DNA from: WVZH01 sp034430425
GTDB lineage: Bacteria > Chloroflexota > Anaerolineae > Anaerolineales > E44-bin32
Assembly: GCA_034430425.1 (NCBI GenBank)
Contig: DAOUEK010000031.1
Coordinates: 111,602-175,601, forward strand
DNA: 64,000 nt
Direction of reading: 5' to 3'
Shown: piece after piece, positions 9,466-18,317 of the stretch
Layout: each line of letters opens with the position of its first letter
Numbering within the stretch: the first letter of the stretch is position 1
Position numbers and translations under genes: made by a program
The notes under the pieces: generated by a model
The model's input: only the letters and a program-made list of their open reading frames with translations
What the model was told of the DNA's origin: nothing
Database searches by the model: none

Positions 9466-10629
9466 TTACGGGATCGGGACAGAGGCCGGCTTCGCAGGTC
9501 GATAGGCGTCCCCGCCGCAAGTCCAATTCCAATCGGCGATAACGATGTTCTCGACGCTGCCGTTCGATGGGACGGTCACGGTTTTCAGTGCCTTGCCACA
9601 GGAAGGGTTGCTACCTGTATACCCGCCGGTGACATATGGTATGTCACCGACGCCTCTGGCATAGGCGACAACATGGTAATTCCCGGGTGGAACCGTCATT
9701 CTGTAATAGGGATGGGTCGGCGTGGAGTGGATCCACCACCAGGTGCCGTCGTCCAGGTTGAAAAACATGACCACAACAGGTGATTCGTGGTATGTGTAGG
9801 AGTCCTTCAGGTACGGAGGGGCGGAGGCCAAATCAACCATTCCGGATATCGTGCCGGGGATGCCACTCGATGTGCTGGATGTAGTTGCTGTTGCGAGAAC
9901 AACAGGCTCTGGCGGCAGTGCAGCCGGATCCCGCTGGATATACGGTAAGATCCAAATTGGGTTGTAGCGTGTACGATCACCCTTGGTACGCACGACAAGC
10001 GTAAATTCCACCGTTTGTCCGGCGAGTGCGCTGAGATCGACTTCAACTTCGGTATAGGCGCCGCTGGATGCATCGTGGTCGGAAATCGGCGACGGGCCTA
10101 TTTGAGGGGAAAGATCGTGAAAACCACCATAGCTATCGAAGTAGCTTAATCCAAATTCCACATTGCAGTCTGTATCGGAGGGTTGACAGGCAAGAATGGC
10201 GTGGAAGGTGTCACCTTCCCATACTTCAAGTGCTGGATAGTGACCGAAGATGCCGGCTAATCTTTCGTAAGCGGGGATGGTTATCAGCGAAGGCGCTTCG
10301 ACGAGGGTATCGCCAGATATTGTCGTGCCATCCAAGCGATCCACGTAACCGGCACCGGTATCGTCAGGATCACCGGGGCAGATCAAGTATTCACCGTTGT
10401 TCGACCATTGGGCAGTGCACATTGCCGCGACGAAATCGAGAACCACAGTCGATGGATCCGGAGTCGTCACCTCGAGTATCTGCGCTGTTGGGGTACTCGT
10501 TGGTTCCGGTGTATTTGTTTCGGTGGGGGGCGGTGGGATGGTGATTGTCGGCGTGGGTAGGCTGTCGGAGGGAGCGTTGCATGCAGCCAGTGTGAGGATG
10601 ACGGTGAGGATCAGAATAAAACGTTTCAA
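9466..10629 (-). CDS. Thr/Pro-linker lipoprotein of unknown function
   Basis: An exported lipoprotein of 387 residues. The signal peptide ends with the lipobox LTLAAC (Cys17), followed by a Pro/Thr-rich spacer to about residue 50. Residues about 90-230 look like a beta-sandwich (VEVDLSALAGQTVEFTLVV), in a style seen in secreted carbohydrate-binding modules. Residues about 255-365 resemble a carboxypeptidase-regulatory or transthyretin-like fold (PGTISGMVDL, VPPGNYHVVAY) and carry two cysteines that could pair. No catalytic motif was recognised. It is a monocistronic minus-strand gene, convergent with the permease. The lipoprotein call is firm; the binding role is a guess. Confidence 0.8.
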   Translation of the reverse strand: MKRFILILTVILTLAACNAPSDSLPTPTITIPPPPTETNTPEPTSTPTAQILEVTTPDPSTVVLDFVAAMCTAQWSNNGEYLICPGDPDDTGAGYVDRLDGTTISGDTLVEAPSLITIPAYERLAGIFGHYPALEVWEGDTFHAILACQPSDTDCNVEFGLSYFDSYGGFHDLSPQIGPSPISDHDASSGAYTEVEVDLSALAGQTVEFTLVVRTKGDRTRYNPIWILPYIQRDPAALPPEPVVLATATTSSTSSGIPGTISGMVDLASAPPYLKDSYTYHESPVVVMFFNLDDGTWWWIHSTPTHPYYRMTVPPGNYHVVAYARGVGDIPYVTGGYTGSNPSCGKALKTVTVPSNGSVENIVIADWNWTCGGDAYRPAKPASVPIP

Positions 10630-10927
10630 AGTAGCCTCCGATGATTAAAGTATATTGTTGGTCGTTGTTGTTCTGACCGCAGGTCGAAGGATACTCTATC
10701 GCGCCTGACTCAAGCTGTCAATCCATCTGCGACAATAAGGATGCGCATAGCCATAATGTATAGAGAAGCAATCTGGTATAAATCTTCGGATTATGAGGAT
10801 TATGTGGGATAATGTCGTCTTGATTGCATCGAGGAAATGTATAGATATATTGAACGAAACGCGTTGAGATGATGCCGGGTTTGTCGGTCGTTGAGTGTTC
10901 GATAGGATATTTTGAGAAGCGAGATTG
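10630..10927. other. Divergent intergenic region
   Basis: Lies between the minus-strand lipoprotein gene and the plus-strand sulfatase-like gene, so it should hold two promoters. A weak plus-strand candidate is TTGATT (10820-10825), a 16-base spacer and TAGATA (10842-10847). No RNA gene or repeat was seen. Confidence 0.3.
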
Positions 10928-12547
10928 ATGAAATTAACCGCCAAAACACTACATCCCTTCCTGATTGCTGTATATCCCGTACTTGCGCTCGCTGCCAATA
11001 ATGCCCAGGAGATTCCACCAAGCCAGGCCTGGCGCGCGTTGCTATTGACGGAGATCGTAGTATTACTGATCCTCGTCCTGTTTCAGTGGGTTTATCACTC
11101 CTGGCAAAAAAGCGGTATCCTGGCTTCGACACTGATCTTGATTTTTTTTTCTTATGGACATGTTTATGCCATAATCGAAGACTTCACCATCGCTGGTTTC
11201 AATATCGGACGACATCGTTTCCTGTTATTACTATGCGTCAGCTTGGCGATGGGGGTCATTTGGTTTCTTCACAAGATTGAATCCCAACGTATGTGTGAAA
11301 TCGCCAGATCTCTCAATATATTCGGTCTCCTGGTTTTGATCTTTCCGCTCCTATCGCTGGTCGCCTTTGGCTTTCGTTTCCATAATATCGACTCGTCATT
11401 CTCACCGAATACGGAAACCTCCGATCTACATTTCGTAATGGAAGGCGAGCTTCCGGATATTTACTATATAATTCTCGATTCCTATGGCAGGGAGGATATC
11501 CTCCGGGATTTATATGGTATCGATAATTCCGGTTTTATCGAAGCACTCAAGCAGCGTGGTTTTTACGTCGCAGATCAAAGTATTCCCAATCATGTTGCCA
11601 CTGCATTTTCTCTCGCTTCGTCTTTGAACATGAACTACGTTCAGGATCTTGGAATCGAACTTCCACCGGGAACGTACCCTGGATCGCTTGTTGATCCGAT
11701 ACGCAGTAGCATCGTTCGAACTGAGCTGGAATCATTGGGTTATTCCGTGGTTGCACTCACAAGTGGGTGGGCAACCACTACGTTAATCGACGCAGATTAT
11801 TTCCTGTCTCCGGATATGTTGACGTCAGAATCGGGTTATAAATATAAAGAATATTGGCTGAATGATTTTGAAAGAATGCTGCTGGAGACTACAGTATTGC
11901 TTGTGCCTATCGATTATATCGAACGTGAAGTCGTGCAAGATAATCTACGCGAGCTCGCCAATTTCTCTGGATGGGAAGGCCACCGCCGGATTGTCCTGGC
12001 GGCTTTCGAGAATCTTAAAACCGTCCCGAATATTCAAGGACCAAAATTCATTTTTGCACACATCATCTCCCCGCATCGACCCTATCTCTTCGATTCTGAT
12101 GGTAATCGGGTTACCCAGTCAGGCCCGACAACGCTTGATGATTTGGGCTCAACCATCGCGCCCAAAGATGAGGTCAGCTATTATGCTGACCAGATGATGT
12201 ATATTAATACATTGACATTGGAAACCATTGACACCATTTTGGCGAACTCGCCCCGCAAGCCGGTGATCATCCTTCAATCCGACACCGGCCCAGCATTCGA
12301 TTTTGACTGGGAGCAACCTGATCCGATAAACCTGCAGACGAAGATTGCCATGCTGAGTGCCTTTTACTTTCCTGATGGATGTGATGGCAATTTGTATTCG
12401 CAGATATCTCCAGTAAATATCTTTCGAGTCCTCTTTAACTGCTATTTTGGTGGAGATTATGCGTTGTTGGTGGATCGGACGTTTTTTACAGACCATCACA
12501 GCAAGACGGAATACCAATTCATCCCGGTTGAGGATTTACTCCAATAA
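10928..12547 (+). CDS. Sulfatase-like membrane hydrolase (alkaline phosphatase superfamily)
   Basis: A membrane protein of 539 residues. The first 170 residues hold about five hydrophobic helices; the rest is a sulfatase/phosphoethanolamine-transferase-like domain facing outward. The domain opens with PDIYYIILDSYGRED, where the Asp is a likely metal ligand. It continues with NHVATAFSLASSLN, the probable nucleophile region, then FAHIISPHRPYLFD. The usual D-H-G metal motif near the end reads SDTGPAF, so the His is Thr here. Lipoteichoic-acid-synthase relatives share this layout, but the substrate cannot be told. ATG at 10928 is preferred over TTG three bases earlier; the ribosome site is weak. 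The next gene starts 35 bases later. Confidence 0.8.
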   Translation: MKLTAKTLHPFLIAVYPVLALAANNAQEIPPSQAWRALLLTEIVVLLILVLFQWVYHSWQKSGILASTLILIFFSYGHVYAIIEDFTIAGFNIGRHRFLLLLCVSLAMGVIWFLHKIESQRMCEIARSLNIFGLLVLIFPLLSLVAFGFRFHNIDSSFSPNTETSDLHFVMEGELPDIYYIILDSYGREDILRDLYGIDNSGFIEALKQRGFYVADQSIPNHVATAFSLASSLNMNYVQDLGIELPPGTYPGSLVDPIRSSIVRTELESLGYSVVALTSGWATTTLIDADYFLSPDMLTSESGYKYKEYWLNDFERMLLETTVLLVPIDYIEREVVQDNLRELANFSGWEGHRRIVLAAFENLKTVPNIQGPKFIFAHIISPHRPYLFDSDGNRVTQSGPTTLDDLGSTIAPKDEVSYYADQMMYINTLTLETIDTILANSPRKPVIILQSDTGPAFDFDWEQPDPINLQTKIAMLSAFYFPDGCDGNLYSQISPVNIFRVLFNCYFGGDYALLVDRTFFTDHHSKTEYQFIPVEDLLQ

Positions 12548-12582
12548 TAACTAACTTTGTTACCAGGAGGCGCCGATCTAAT

Positions 12583-13074
12583 ATGAATCGATTGCTTTCC
12601 AGCTCTTTGATGATCTTTGTATATATCTTTTCTGCGATTGCGGGTGTGTTTATAGGTCTCACGATTGGGGGCGCAACATTTGGTGTGGCATTGGCTATCG
12701 TGCTGGCTTTCGGATTCGTACTAGTAATTGCCGCCGTGGAAATTGTCTTCAGGCGAAAGATTGCCGGCGACATCGAGCCGGCACAAGATTTCGCGCCAAT
12801 CCAGGATGTAGTGATTGTTGGTGGCAGGCTCCACAATAATTCGGATGAAATATCAAGCGAGGTGAAGGAAGTCTATCGACAATTGCTGAAAGACGCAGAC
12901 GATGACGGACGCCCGGATATACTTCAAGAGATAACAGCAAAGCAAGATGCAGCGGAAACGCTTGAAGCAGATCAAGTGCTTCAGTTACAGGAAGCAAAAC
13001 AAATGCTGGAAAGCGGATTGATCACCCGAGAGGCATATGCAGCAACCGTAAAACAGATTCTGGCAGCTGAATGA
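12583..13074 (+). CDS. Small membrane protein with C-terminal SHOCT-like motif
   Basis: A protein of 163 residues with two membrane helices (about 8-28 and 30-52), a basic stop-transfer sequence VFRRK, then a soluble acidic region. The last 30 residues (AKQMLESGLITREAYAATV) match the short helical SHOCT pattern (oligomerisation or targeting) found at the ends of many bacterial proteins. AGGAGG about 11 bases before the ATG supports the start. It follows the sulfatase-like gene by 35 bases and is probably in the same transcript. Function unknown. Confidence 0.78.
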   Translation: MNRLLSSSLMIFVYIFSAIAGVFIGLTIGGATFGVALAIVLAFGFVLVIAAVEIVFRRKIAGDIEPAQDFAPIQDVVIVGGRLHNNSDEISSEVKEVYRQLLKDADDDGRPDILQEITAKQDAAETLEADQVLQLQEAKQMLESGLITREAYAATVKQILAAE

Positions 13075-13085
13075 GTGTGAATGAA

Positions 13086-14000
13086 TTACTCGACGAATTG
13101 ATGGTTGAAGATATTCGCCAGTTTTCGGAACATGTGACGGAAGGTGACGACAATACCGATCCAGGCGATCTTAATATGTGTCAGGATGCTTCTTCTCTCG
13201 TTATAGGTCTCGCGTAGCACGAATTTATCTCGCTCGATCGCATCCAGAACCCCCTCGAAACGGGCGCAATACCAATACCCAACGATTTTACATCGTAAAA
13301 CGTCTAGCAGGTCCAGGTATCTCTTTCCTTCGGAGAAGAACCTCCGGGCCAATTTGACTCGTTCTTGAACCCAGCTTCTATATGCTTGAGCTCCGAAGTC
13401 ATCCGGCCTGATGTTATTGGCTTCCAGGTACTCTTTAGGGATATTAATAAATCCGTCGGCAATATCCTTGAGCATGTCCCTGAGAAGGTGCGTAATATGT
13501 GCAGCGGTGGCTGCCAGAAATCGAGCTTTGTTCTGGGGATAAGGGTGGCCGTTCCCAATAAAATATTGAATACCATCCGTAACAGAGATCCCCAATCTTT
13601 CCGTGTACCATGCCAGTTCATTTTGTTGGATCAGTCGACCCTTTCGGTGAGCATCGAAGTCGATGATCGCCAGCATGTTGCGGATGAATGAACCGAGACC
13701 TTCGTCATCTGGGGATCGATGCTGAATGAGTTCGGCAATAATTATTTCTTCATCCGATAAGTCTTTGAAGGTCTCGTTGTTGAAGAGCCCATCGATGATT
13801 GTTTTTTGCCGCTCCATAAAAGCGAGACGCTCCTGGTTGGAACGAGCATGGATATCGATGACATCATCGACCCAACGGAAATAGGCATATGCGCTGAGGA
13901 AGTCATCCACCAGTTCCTTGTCAACCATCAGTCGCGCAGTGAAGTAGGTTTGCTTACTTCCATCTCGGGTGATCGTACGAGCCAGTTCGGTGGTTTTCAT
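13086..14000 (-). CDS. Squalene/phytoene synthase family protein
   Basis: A head-to-head prenyl diphosphate condensing enzyme of 304 residues. The first Asp-rich motif is DDVID (Asp45-Asp49) in FRWVDDVIDI. The second is in RDMLKDIADGFINIPKEYL, matching the family pattern D-x3-D followed by a proline and YL. Both metal-binding sites therefore look intact. It stands alone, with no carotenoid desaturase or hopanoid cyclase beside it, so whether the product is phytoene, squalene or another isoprenoid is open. It is convergent with the SHOCT protein gene, with only 11 bases between the stops and no clear terminator. Confidence 0.85.
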   Translation of the reverse strand: MKTTELARTITRDGSKQTYFTARLMVDKELVDDFLSAYAYFRWVDDVIDIHARSNQERLAFMERQKTIIDGLFNNETFKDLSDEEIIIAELIQHRSPDDEGLGSFIRNMLAIIDFDAHRKGRLIQQNELAWYTERLGISVTDGIQYFIGNGHPYPQNKARFLAATAAHITHLLRDMLKDIADGFINIPKEYLEANNIRPDDFGAQAYRSWVQERVKLARRFFSEGKRYLDLLDVLRCKIVGYWYCARFEGVLDAIERDKFVLRETYNERRSILTHIKIAWIGIVVTFRHMFRKLANIFNHQFVE

Positions 14001-14191
14001 GATCCAGTTTCATCTCGTAGAACGTAATTATATCAATTTCGGCGATCACCAATAGCACCTTCATTTTTATTTATGAAAGTGAATGCTAACTTGAAATTCG
14101 TCCACACGAGAAGATCATTTATAATGAGTTGATTTCATTTTGAGTATACCAGTCGATCCGGCTAATAAAAACTACATCAGCATCGAACTTA

Positions 14192-14207
14192 TCGAAACGT
14201 GTTTCGA
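14192..14207. promoter_or_regulatory. 16-base inverted repeat, possible operator
   Basis: The arms TCGAAAC and GTTTCGA flank a central GT, 32 bases before the methyltransferase start. The sequence resembles LacI-family operators of the CGAAACGTTTCG type but has an extra central pair. It could equally be a hairpin in the leader. Confidence 0.4.
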
Positions 14208-14239
14208 CTTTACTTGTGACCAACAAGGAGTACCAACCA

Positions 14240-15148
14240 ATGCTTACGCCTCGCCAATTAAAAACGCTATATGAGCAAGGTCAGAATATCAGTGAAATTT
14301 TGCGCGAGGAAATGGACGTAGAGTACAACACAAAAGAAATCATCGAAATCTCCTATGATTTACAGGCGGGAAGCTACACCAAAGCGCTGAGTGAAATGGA
14401 TGTCGCAGAACGCAAGGAGAGGTATTGCGCTGAGATTGTTAAAACCATCCGGTCGTTGTGCCAACCGCAGTCGATATTGGAAGCAGGGGTTGGGGAAGCA
14501 ACGACGTATTCCGGTGTCCTGCTGGGTCTGGAGCAACACATTCCCAGCTATGCTTTTGACCTGAGCTGGTCTCGCGTGGCATATGCGAGGCGATGGCTTG
14601 AAAACGCGGGTGTAACGAACGCGACTCTATCTACAGGAAGTTTGCTTCAACTTCCGTATGCGGATAATTCGATCGATGTTGTCTATACCTCGCATTCGAT
14701 AGAACCCAATGGTGGCTATGAAGAAATCATCTTGCGGGAACTCTATCGAGTTGCGATCCGCTACGTTATTCTTCTGGAACCTGGGTACGAACTTGCCAGC
14801 GACGAAGCCAGAAAGCGGATGGATTTACATGGATACTGCAAGAATCTGAAGGGGATATCTGAATCTGCTGGGTACGATGTGATAGAACATGCATTGTTTG
14901 CGGTAACATCAAATCCACTAAACCCCACAGCATTGACGGTTATTCGGAAAAGCGATCGCACTTCTTCGCCAGATCATGTCCTGGCATGTCCGAAGTATAA
15001 AACGTCATTGGAAGAGATCGGTGGTATGATGTTCAGCGCCGAAGCTTTGGTTGTTTATCCCATCATCGCCGGGATTCCATGCCTGCGGATCGAAAACGGA
15101 GTCTTTGCCAGTAAGTATGGCGAGATCATGAAAAGTGGCTGCGCGTAG
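14240..15148 (+). CDS. SAM-dependent methyltransferase with Trm112-like tail
   Basis: A class I methyltransferase of 302 residues. Motif I is LEAGVGEATTYSG (about 85-97), followed by the acidic YAFDLSWSRV and the motif IV-like NSIDVVYTSHSIEPNGG. The last 60 residues (LACPKYKTSLEEIGG through VVYPIIAGIPCLR) resemble the Trm112/UPF0434 zinc-binding fold, but the first CxxC is CPKY, so zinc binding is doubtful. Substrate unknown. ATG at 14240 is chosen over GTG at 14216 because AAGGAG lies nine bases before it. A lipoprotein gene follows by 19 bases and may be cotranscribed. A palindrome lies in the promoter area. Confidence 0.85.
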   Translation: MLTPRQLKTLYEQGQNISEILREEMDVEYNTKEIIEISYDLQAGSYTKALSEMDVAERKERYCAEIVKTIRSLCQPQSILEAGVGEATTYSGVLLGLEQHIPSYAFDLSWSRVAYARRWLENAGVTNATLSTGSLLQLPYADNSIDVVYTSHSIEPNGGYEEIILRELYRVAIRYVILLEPGYELASDEARKRMDLHGYCKNLKGISESAGYDVIEHALFAVTSNPLNPTALTVIRKSDRTSSPDHVLACPKYKTSLEEIGGMMFSAEALVVYPIIAGIPCLRIENGVFASKYGEIMKSGCA

Positions 15149-15167
15149 CCATAAAAAGGGTGCAGAT

Positions 15168-16535
15168 ATGCCTTATAAGTTTCGTTTAAAACGTTTCTTT
15201 TGTATTGGGATCTCCTGGATTCTCCTTCTTGCAGTAAGCTTGGCGTGTAATTTGCCGGGCGCGAGCAGTGCTCCTGCGATTGAGGCAACTCCAACGATGA
15301 CAATGGATGTGATGTCGATCGATGAGCCAGACGGTGAGTCTGATGACGTCGCTCCGGAGGAACTTTACCCTGATGAAGCCCCACTCGATCCACTGGCGAT
15401 ATTGGATACATACGCTTCTCTGGGAACCATTCGTGTTCGTTTGGAAACGATGAACTTGTCCAATAGTCTGAGTGGTCAAGATATGACGGGCAGGGAGTTA
15501 TTGGAATGGATTTTGATCGATCGAGAATTCGATCCCCGTGATGCGAACTCCGATAAAGAAGAAATCATGGACGTTCTCGATACATATATTTTTCCCTATC
15601 CCAGTGCACGGATTTTCCTGATCAATGTGGCGACAGGATTGACTGTTGAAGCACATGGCTGGGTGCCATGGTCCCTGAAGGATTACAGCGTCGATGATAT
15701 CGAGAATCTCTTTATTGAGGATGAATCCTTCCGGAAGACAGATCCAACACTGCACAAGGGAGATCTTCCACAGGGATTGCCCAATGCCGTCAACCATTGG
15801 CACAATATGGATGATATCCTGATAGAAGAAGCGCATTACAAGCAGTTCAATCTGGCACGACGACTGGCCAAAGACGCAATTAATCAACAAGATGCTGTTG
15901 CTGCAATGGTTGTCTGGCTGCAGCAGAATTTCTTTCACGCAGTTTCACCGGGCTATGCCTGGGATGTATACCTGGATGGGCAGGCGCCTCGTGAAGGTCC
16001 GGGCCAGATTGCTTTTCCGCTGAGTCTCGAGCGTGTATATGAGGAGCGTGTAAGCGGGTGTCATGAACCGACTTTGATTCTGGAAGGAATGGCACACTCA
16101 CTGAATATTCCTGCCGTACGGCTTTCGATCCACGGGCATGGTGTCTTGTATCTACCGACTATGGAGCGGTTTATTCATGGTGATCATGTTGTTGCCTATA
16201 CGGATGCGCCATTCGGGTCGCTCCTACTGACCTACGATCAGATCCTTCCCTTCGCGCAGAATGAGACCTATATTTATGCCATTTACTACGAGACGATTTA
16301 CATAACGCCATTTCGATCGATGCCGTTATGGCGGGATGGCGGGTATCTATACATCGAGAACGATAAAGTCCGTAATCCAGGAGAGGGCTGGTGTATCAGC
16401 ATTGATGAAGACGAATGGGGACGAATTTCAGGGCAGTTATCTGCATATAATCTAACGTATGACACAGTGAATTGTGTTCTAAGCAGTGATCGAGTTCCGA
16501 TCTTGACGCTTGATGAACTAAATAAAAGCGATTGA
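15168..16535 (+). CDS. Lipoprotein with transglutaminase-like domain
   Basis: An exported lipoprotein of 455 residues. The signal peptide ends in VSLAC (Cys27), followed by an acidic spacer. Residues about 280-370 show a transglutaminase-like layout: Cys298 in SGCHEPTLILEGMAHSLNIP, where the Cys is followed by a helix and the usual IPA(V/R)R, then His in FIHGDHVVAYTD and an Asp. The triad is inferred from pattern and order. ATG at 15168, with AAGGG eight bases before it, is chosen over a GTG at 15135 because it gives a clean signal peptide. It follows the methyltransferase gene closely. It might modify or hydrolyse surface peptides. Confidence 0.72.
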   Translation: MPYKFRLKRFFCIGISWILLLAVSLACNLPGASSAPAIEATPTMTMDVMSIDEPDGESDDVAPEELYPDEAPLDPLAILDTYASLGTIRVRLETMNLSNSLSGQDMTGRELLEWILIDREFDPRDANSDKEEIMDVLDTYIFPYPSARIFLINVATGLTVEAHGWVPWSLKDYSVDDIENLFIEDESFRKTDPTLHKGDLPQGLPNAVNHWHNMDDILIEEAHYKQFNLARRLAKDAINQQDAVAAMVVWLQQNFFHAVSPGYAWDVYLDGQAPREGPGQIAFPLSLERVYEERVSGCHEPTLILEGMAHSLNIPAVRLSIHGHGVLYLPTMERFIHGDHVVAYTDAPFGSLLLTYDQILPFAQNETYIYAIYYETIYITPFRSMPLWRDGGYLYIENDKVRNPGEGWCISIDEDEWGRISGQLSAYNLTYDTVNCVLSSDRVPILTLDELNKSD

Positions 16536-16583
16536 GTTCTTCAGGCATTTGTGGAAGTTGAAATTGATTAAGCTGGATAACGA

Positions 16584-17021
16584 ATGTCATCTTCATCCCT
16601 GATCGAAATACTGCAAGCCAGGCTGGGTGAAGCGATCGAGGACTACCAGATCCCACCTCCAGTGTTTGTTGATATGCAGGGCGAGTTCGTCCGGTTCAAC
16701 GCAGCTGAAGGCTGGTTGGTCACTCGCTTTCCCGTTCTCGAGCGTTATTGCAATCCTTACGGCAGCATGCAAGGAGGTATGATCGCGGCAGCAATCGACA
16801 ACACACTCGGTCCGTTGAGTATGTTGGTTGCGCCTCCAAACGTGACACGCAGATTGGAAATAACCTACAATCGTTCCATTTCGCCCGAGTTGGGGTGCAT
16901 CGAAGTTAAGGCACAATTCACCGGTGCAGAAGGAAAGACCCTGCGCTTTACCGCTCGTGTTCGTGATCAGGAAGGAAATCTGCTGGCCCGCGCACGTGCT
17001 TTGCATTGGATTATCCAGTAA
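16584..17021 (+). CDS. PaaI-type hotdog thioesterase
   Basis: A protein of 145 residues with the hotdog fold of acyl-CoA thioesterases. The central helix region NPYGSMQGGMIAAAIDNTL corresponds to the family pattern G-x2-HGG...D; the catalytic-region His is Gln here, while the GG and Asp are kept. The strand ARVRDQEGNLLARARA is typical of the C-terminal half. Substrate unknown. Start is ATG without a strong ribosome site. It lies 48 bases after the transglutaminase-like gene. A second hotdog-fold gene (MaoC-like) follows after 240 bases. Confidence 0.8.
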   Translation: MSSSSLIEILQARLGEAIEDYQIPPPVFVDMQGEFVRFNAAEGWLVTRFPVLERYCNPYGSMQGGMIAAAIDNTLGPLSMLVAPPNVTRRLEITYNRSISPELGCIEVKAQFTGAEGKTLRFTARVRDQEGNLLARARALHWIIQ

Positions 17022-17261
17022 CAAAATTCACTGGGCTGTTGCAGTTGAAGTGTTCTGCCTTTGGAGCTTGGCTTCTCGCGATCAGGCGATCACGCTGCCA
17101 TTCACTCCTGGCGCTTCCCGGAGAAAATTCTGACGTCATTCGACGCGTACGTTGCCGGATTTTTGGGGTTAATCCTGTCAGAGTGGTATCGTATCGCCGC
17201 GGCATTTTATCGATAATTATGGTGAACACTATTAATCCCACTTGGAAAGGATGACTAGGAA

Positions 17262-17747
17262 ATGGATCGTCATGAAGCATCCCTGCAGCGCGGTTTGTAT
17301 TTTGAGGAATTCGAAATCGGCCAGGAAATTTATAGCGCATCTCGAACGGTGACCGAAGCAGATATTGTAGGATTTGCAGGTTTAACCGGAGATTGGACGA
17401 GTATCCACACAGACGCTGTTTTCGCCGCAGCACATCCTCTCGATCAGAGAGTGGCACACGGGTTGCTCGGTCTCTCCATTTCAGTTGCACTGGCGACACG
17501 GACAGGTTTTATCGAGGGGACAGTACTTGCCTTTCGTGAAATTCTCGATTGGAAATTCCGGCTGCCGATCTACATTGGAGATACCATCTCGATGCGTGCT
17601 AAAGTCATCGAGGTTAAATCTTTTCGTCCGTTGGGAGGTGGGCTGGTCAATTTTAAAGTCGATCTGCTCAACCAGAACGGCAAACTTGTACAGCAAGGGA
17701 AATGGGCGATGCTGGTGATGAACAAGCCTGAGGGACAACTTGGATGA
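17262..17747 (+). CDS. MaoC-like hydratase/dehydratase
   Basis: A protein of 161 residues of the R-specific enoyl-CoA hydratase (MaoC) hotdog family. The hydratase motif reads AGLTGDWTSIHTD, keeping the catalytic Asp and His of the canonical GDxNPIHxD. FEEFEIGQEIYSASRTVTEAD at the start and RVAHGLLGLSIS further on are typical. Likely role is acyl-CoA hydration in fatty acid metabolism. Its stop overlaps the start of the GNAT gene by four bases (ATGA), so the two are translationally coupled. The 240 bases upstream hold no gene and probably the promoter. Confidence 0.88.
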   Translation: MDRHEASLQRGLYFEEFEIGQEIYSASRTVTEADIVGFAGLTGDWTSIHTDAVFAAAHPLDQRVAHGLLGLSISVALATRTGFIEGTVLAFREILDWKFRLPIYIGDTISMRAKVIEVKSFRPLGGGLVNFKVDLLNQNGKLVQQGKWAMLVMNKPEGQLG

Positions 17748-18205
17748 TAAGAATCGAAGAAGTGAGCCAGGTCACCGAAAGTCTATACAACGCATTTCAA
17801 TCCCTGATTCCCCAATTAACAACATCAGGGGAAGTGCCAACGCGAGAGGAACTAGAAACCATTGTGCAAGCGGAGGCTACGAGTCTGTTGATCGCTATCG
17901 ACGAAACGGAGGAATCCGATCAAATCGTTGGTGCATTGACCCTTGTGATCTACCGTATTCCCACAGGCTATGTTGCACGAATCGAAGATGTCGTGGTCGA
18001 GCAAGATATCCGCAGACAAGGCGTCGGGCGACGGCTCGTGTTGACTGCGTTGCTGCACGCCAGAAGGGTGGGGGTAAAGGCCATTGATCTTACCTCCAAT
18101 CCTGCCCGGATGGCAGCTAATAATTTATACATACAACTAGGCTTTGAGAAGAGAAATACCAATTTGTATCGTTGCCAAATATCAACTCAGGAGTCGGACG
18201 TTTGA
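17744..18205 (+). CDS. GNAT-family N-acetyltransferase
   Basis: An acetyltransferase of 153 residues. The acetyl-CoA-binding motif A is VVVEQDIRRQGVGRRLV (pattern R/Q-x2-G-x-G), preceded by the beta-strand YVARIEDVVV and followed by NPARMAANNLYIQLGFEKR, the typical C-terminal motif B. Substrate unknown. The ATGA overlap with the MaoC-like gene shows coupling. It is convergent with the minus-strand signalling cluster, with 112 bases between the two stops and no clear terminator. Confidence 0.88.
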   Translation: MIRIEEVSQVTESLYNAFQSLIPQLTTSGEVPTREELETIVQAEATSLLIAIDETEESDQIVGALTLVIYRIPTGYVARIEDVVVEQDIRRQGVGRRLVLTALLHARRVGVKAIDLTSNPARMAANNLYIQLGFEKRNTNLYRCQISTQESDV

Positions 18206-18317
18206 GCTGTATTATTCGATGCAGCATGACGGGCATTTCAGTGATGTACGAAAATGATGGAAATTATGGAGCGTCGGTAACTCGGGCAGGCAGGTTTTTG
18301 ATTTCTACGCGTTTGAA

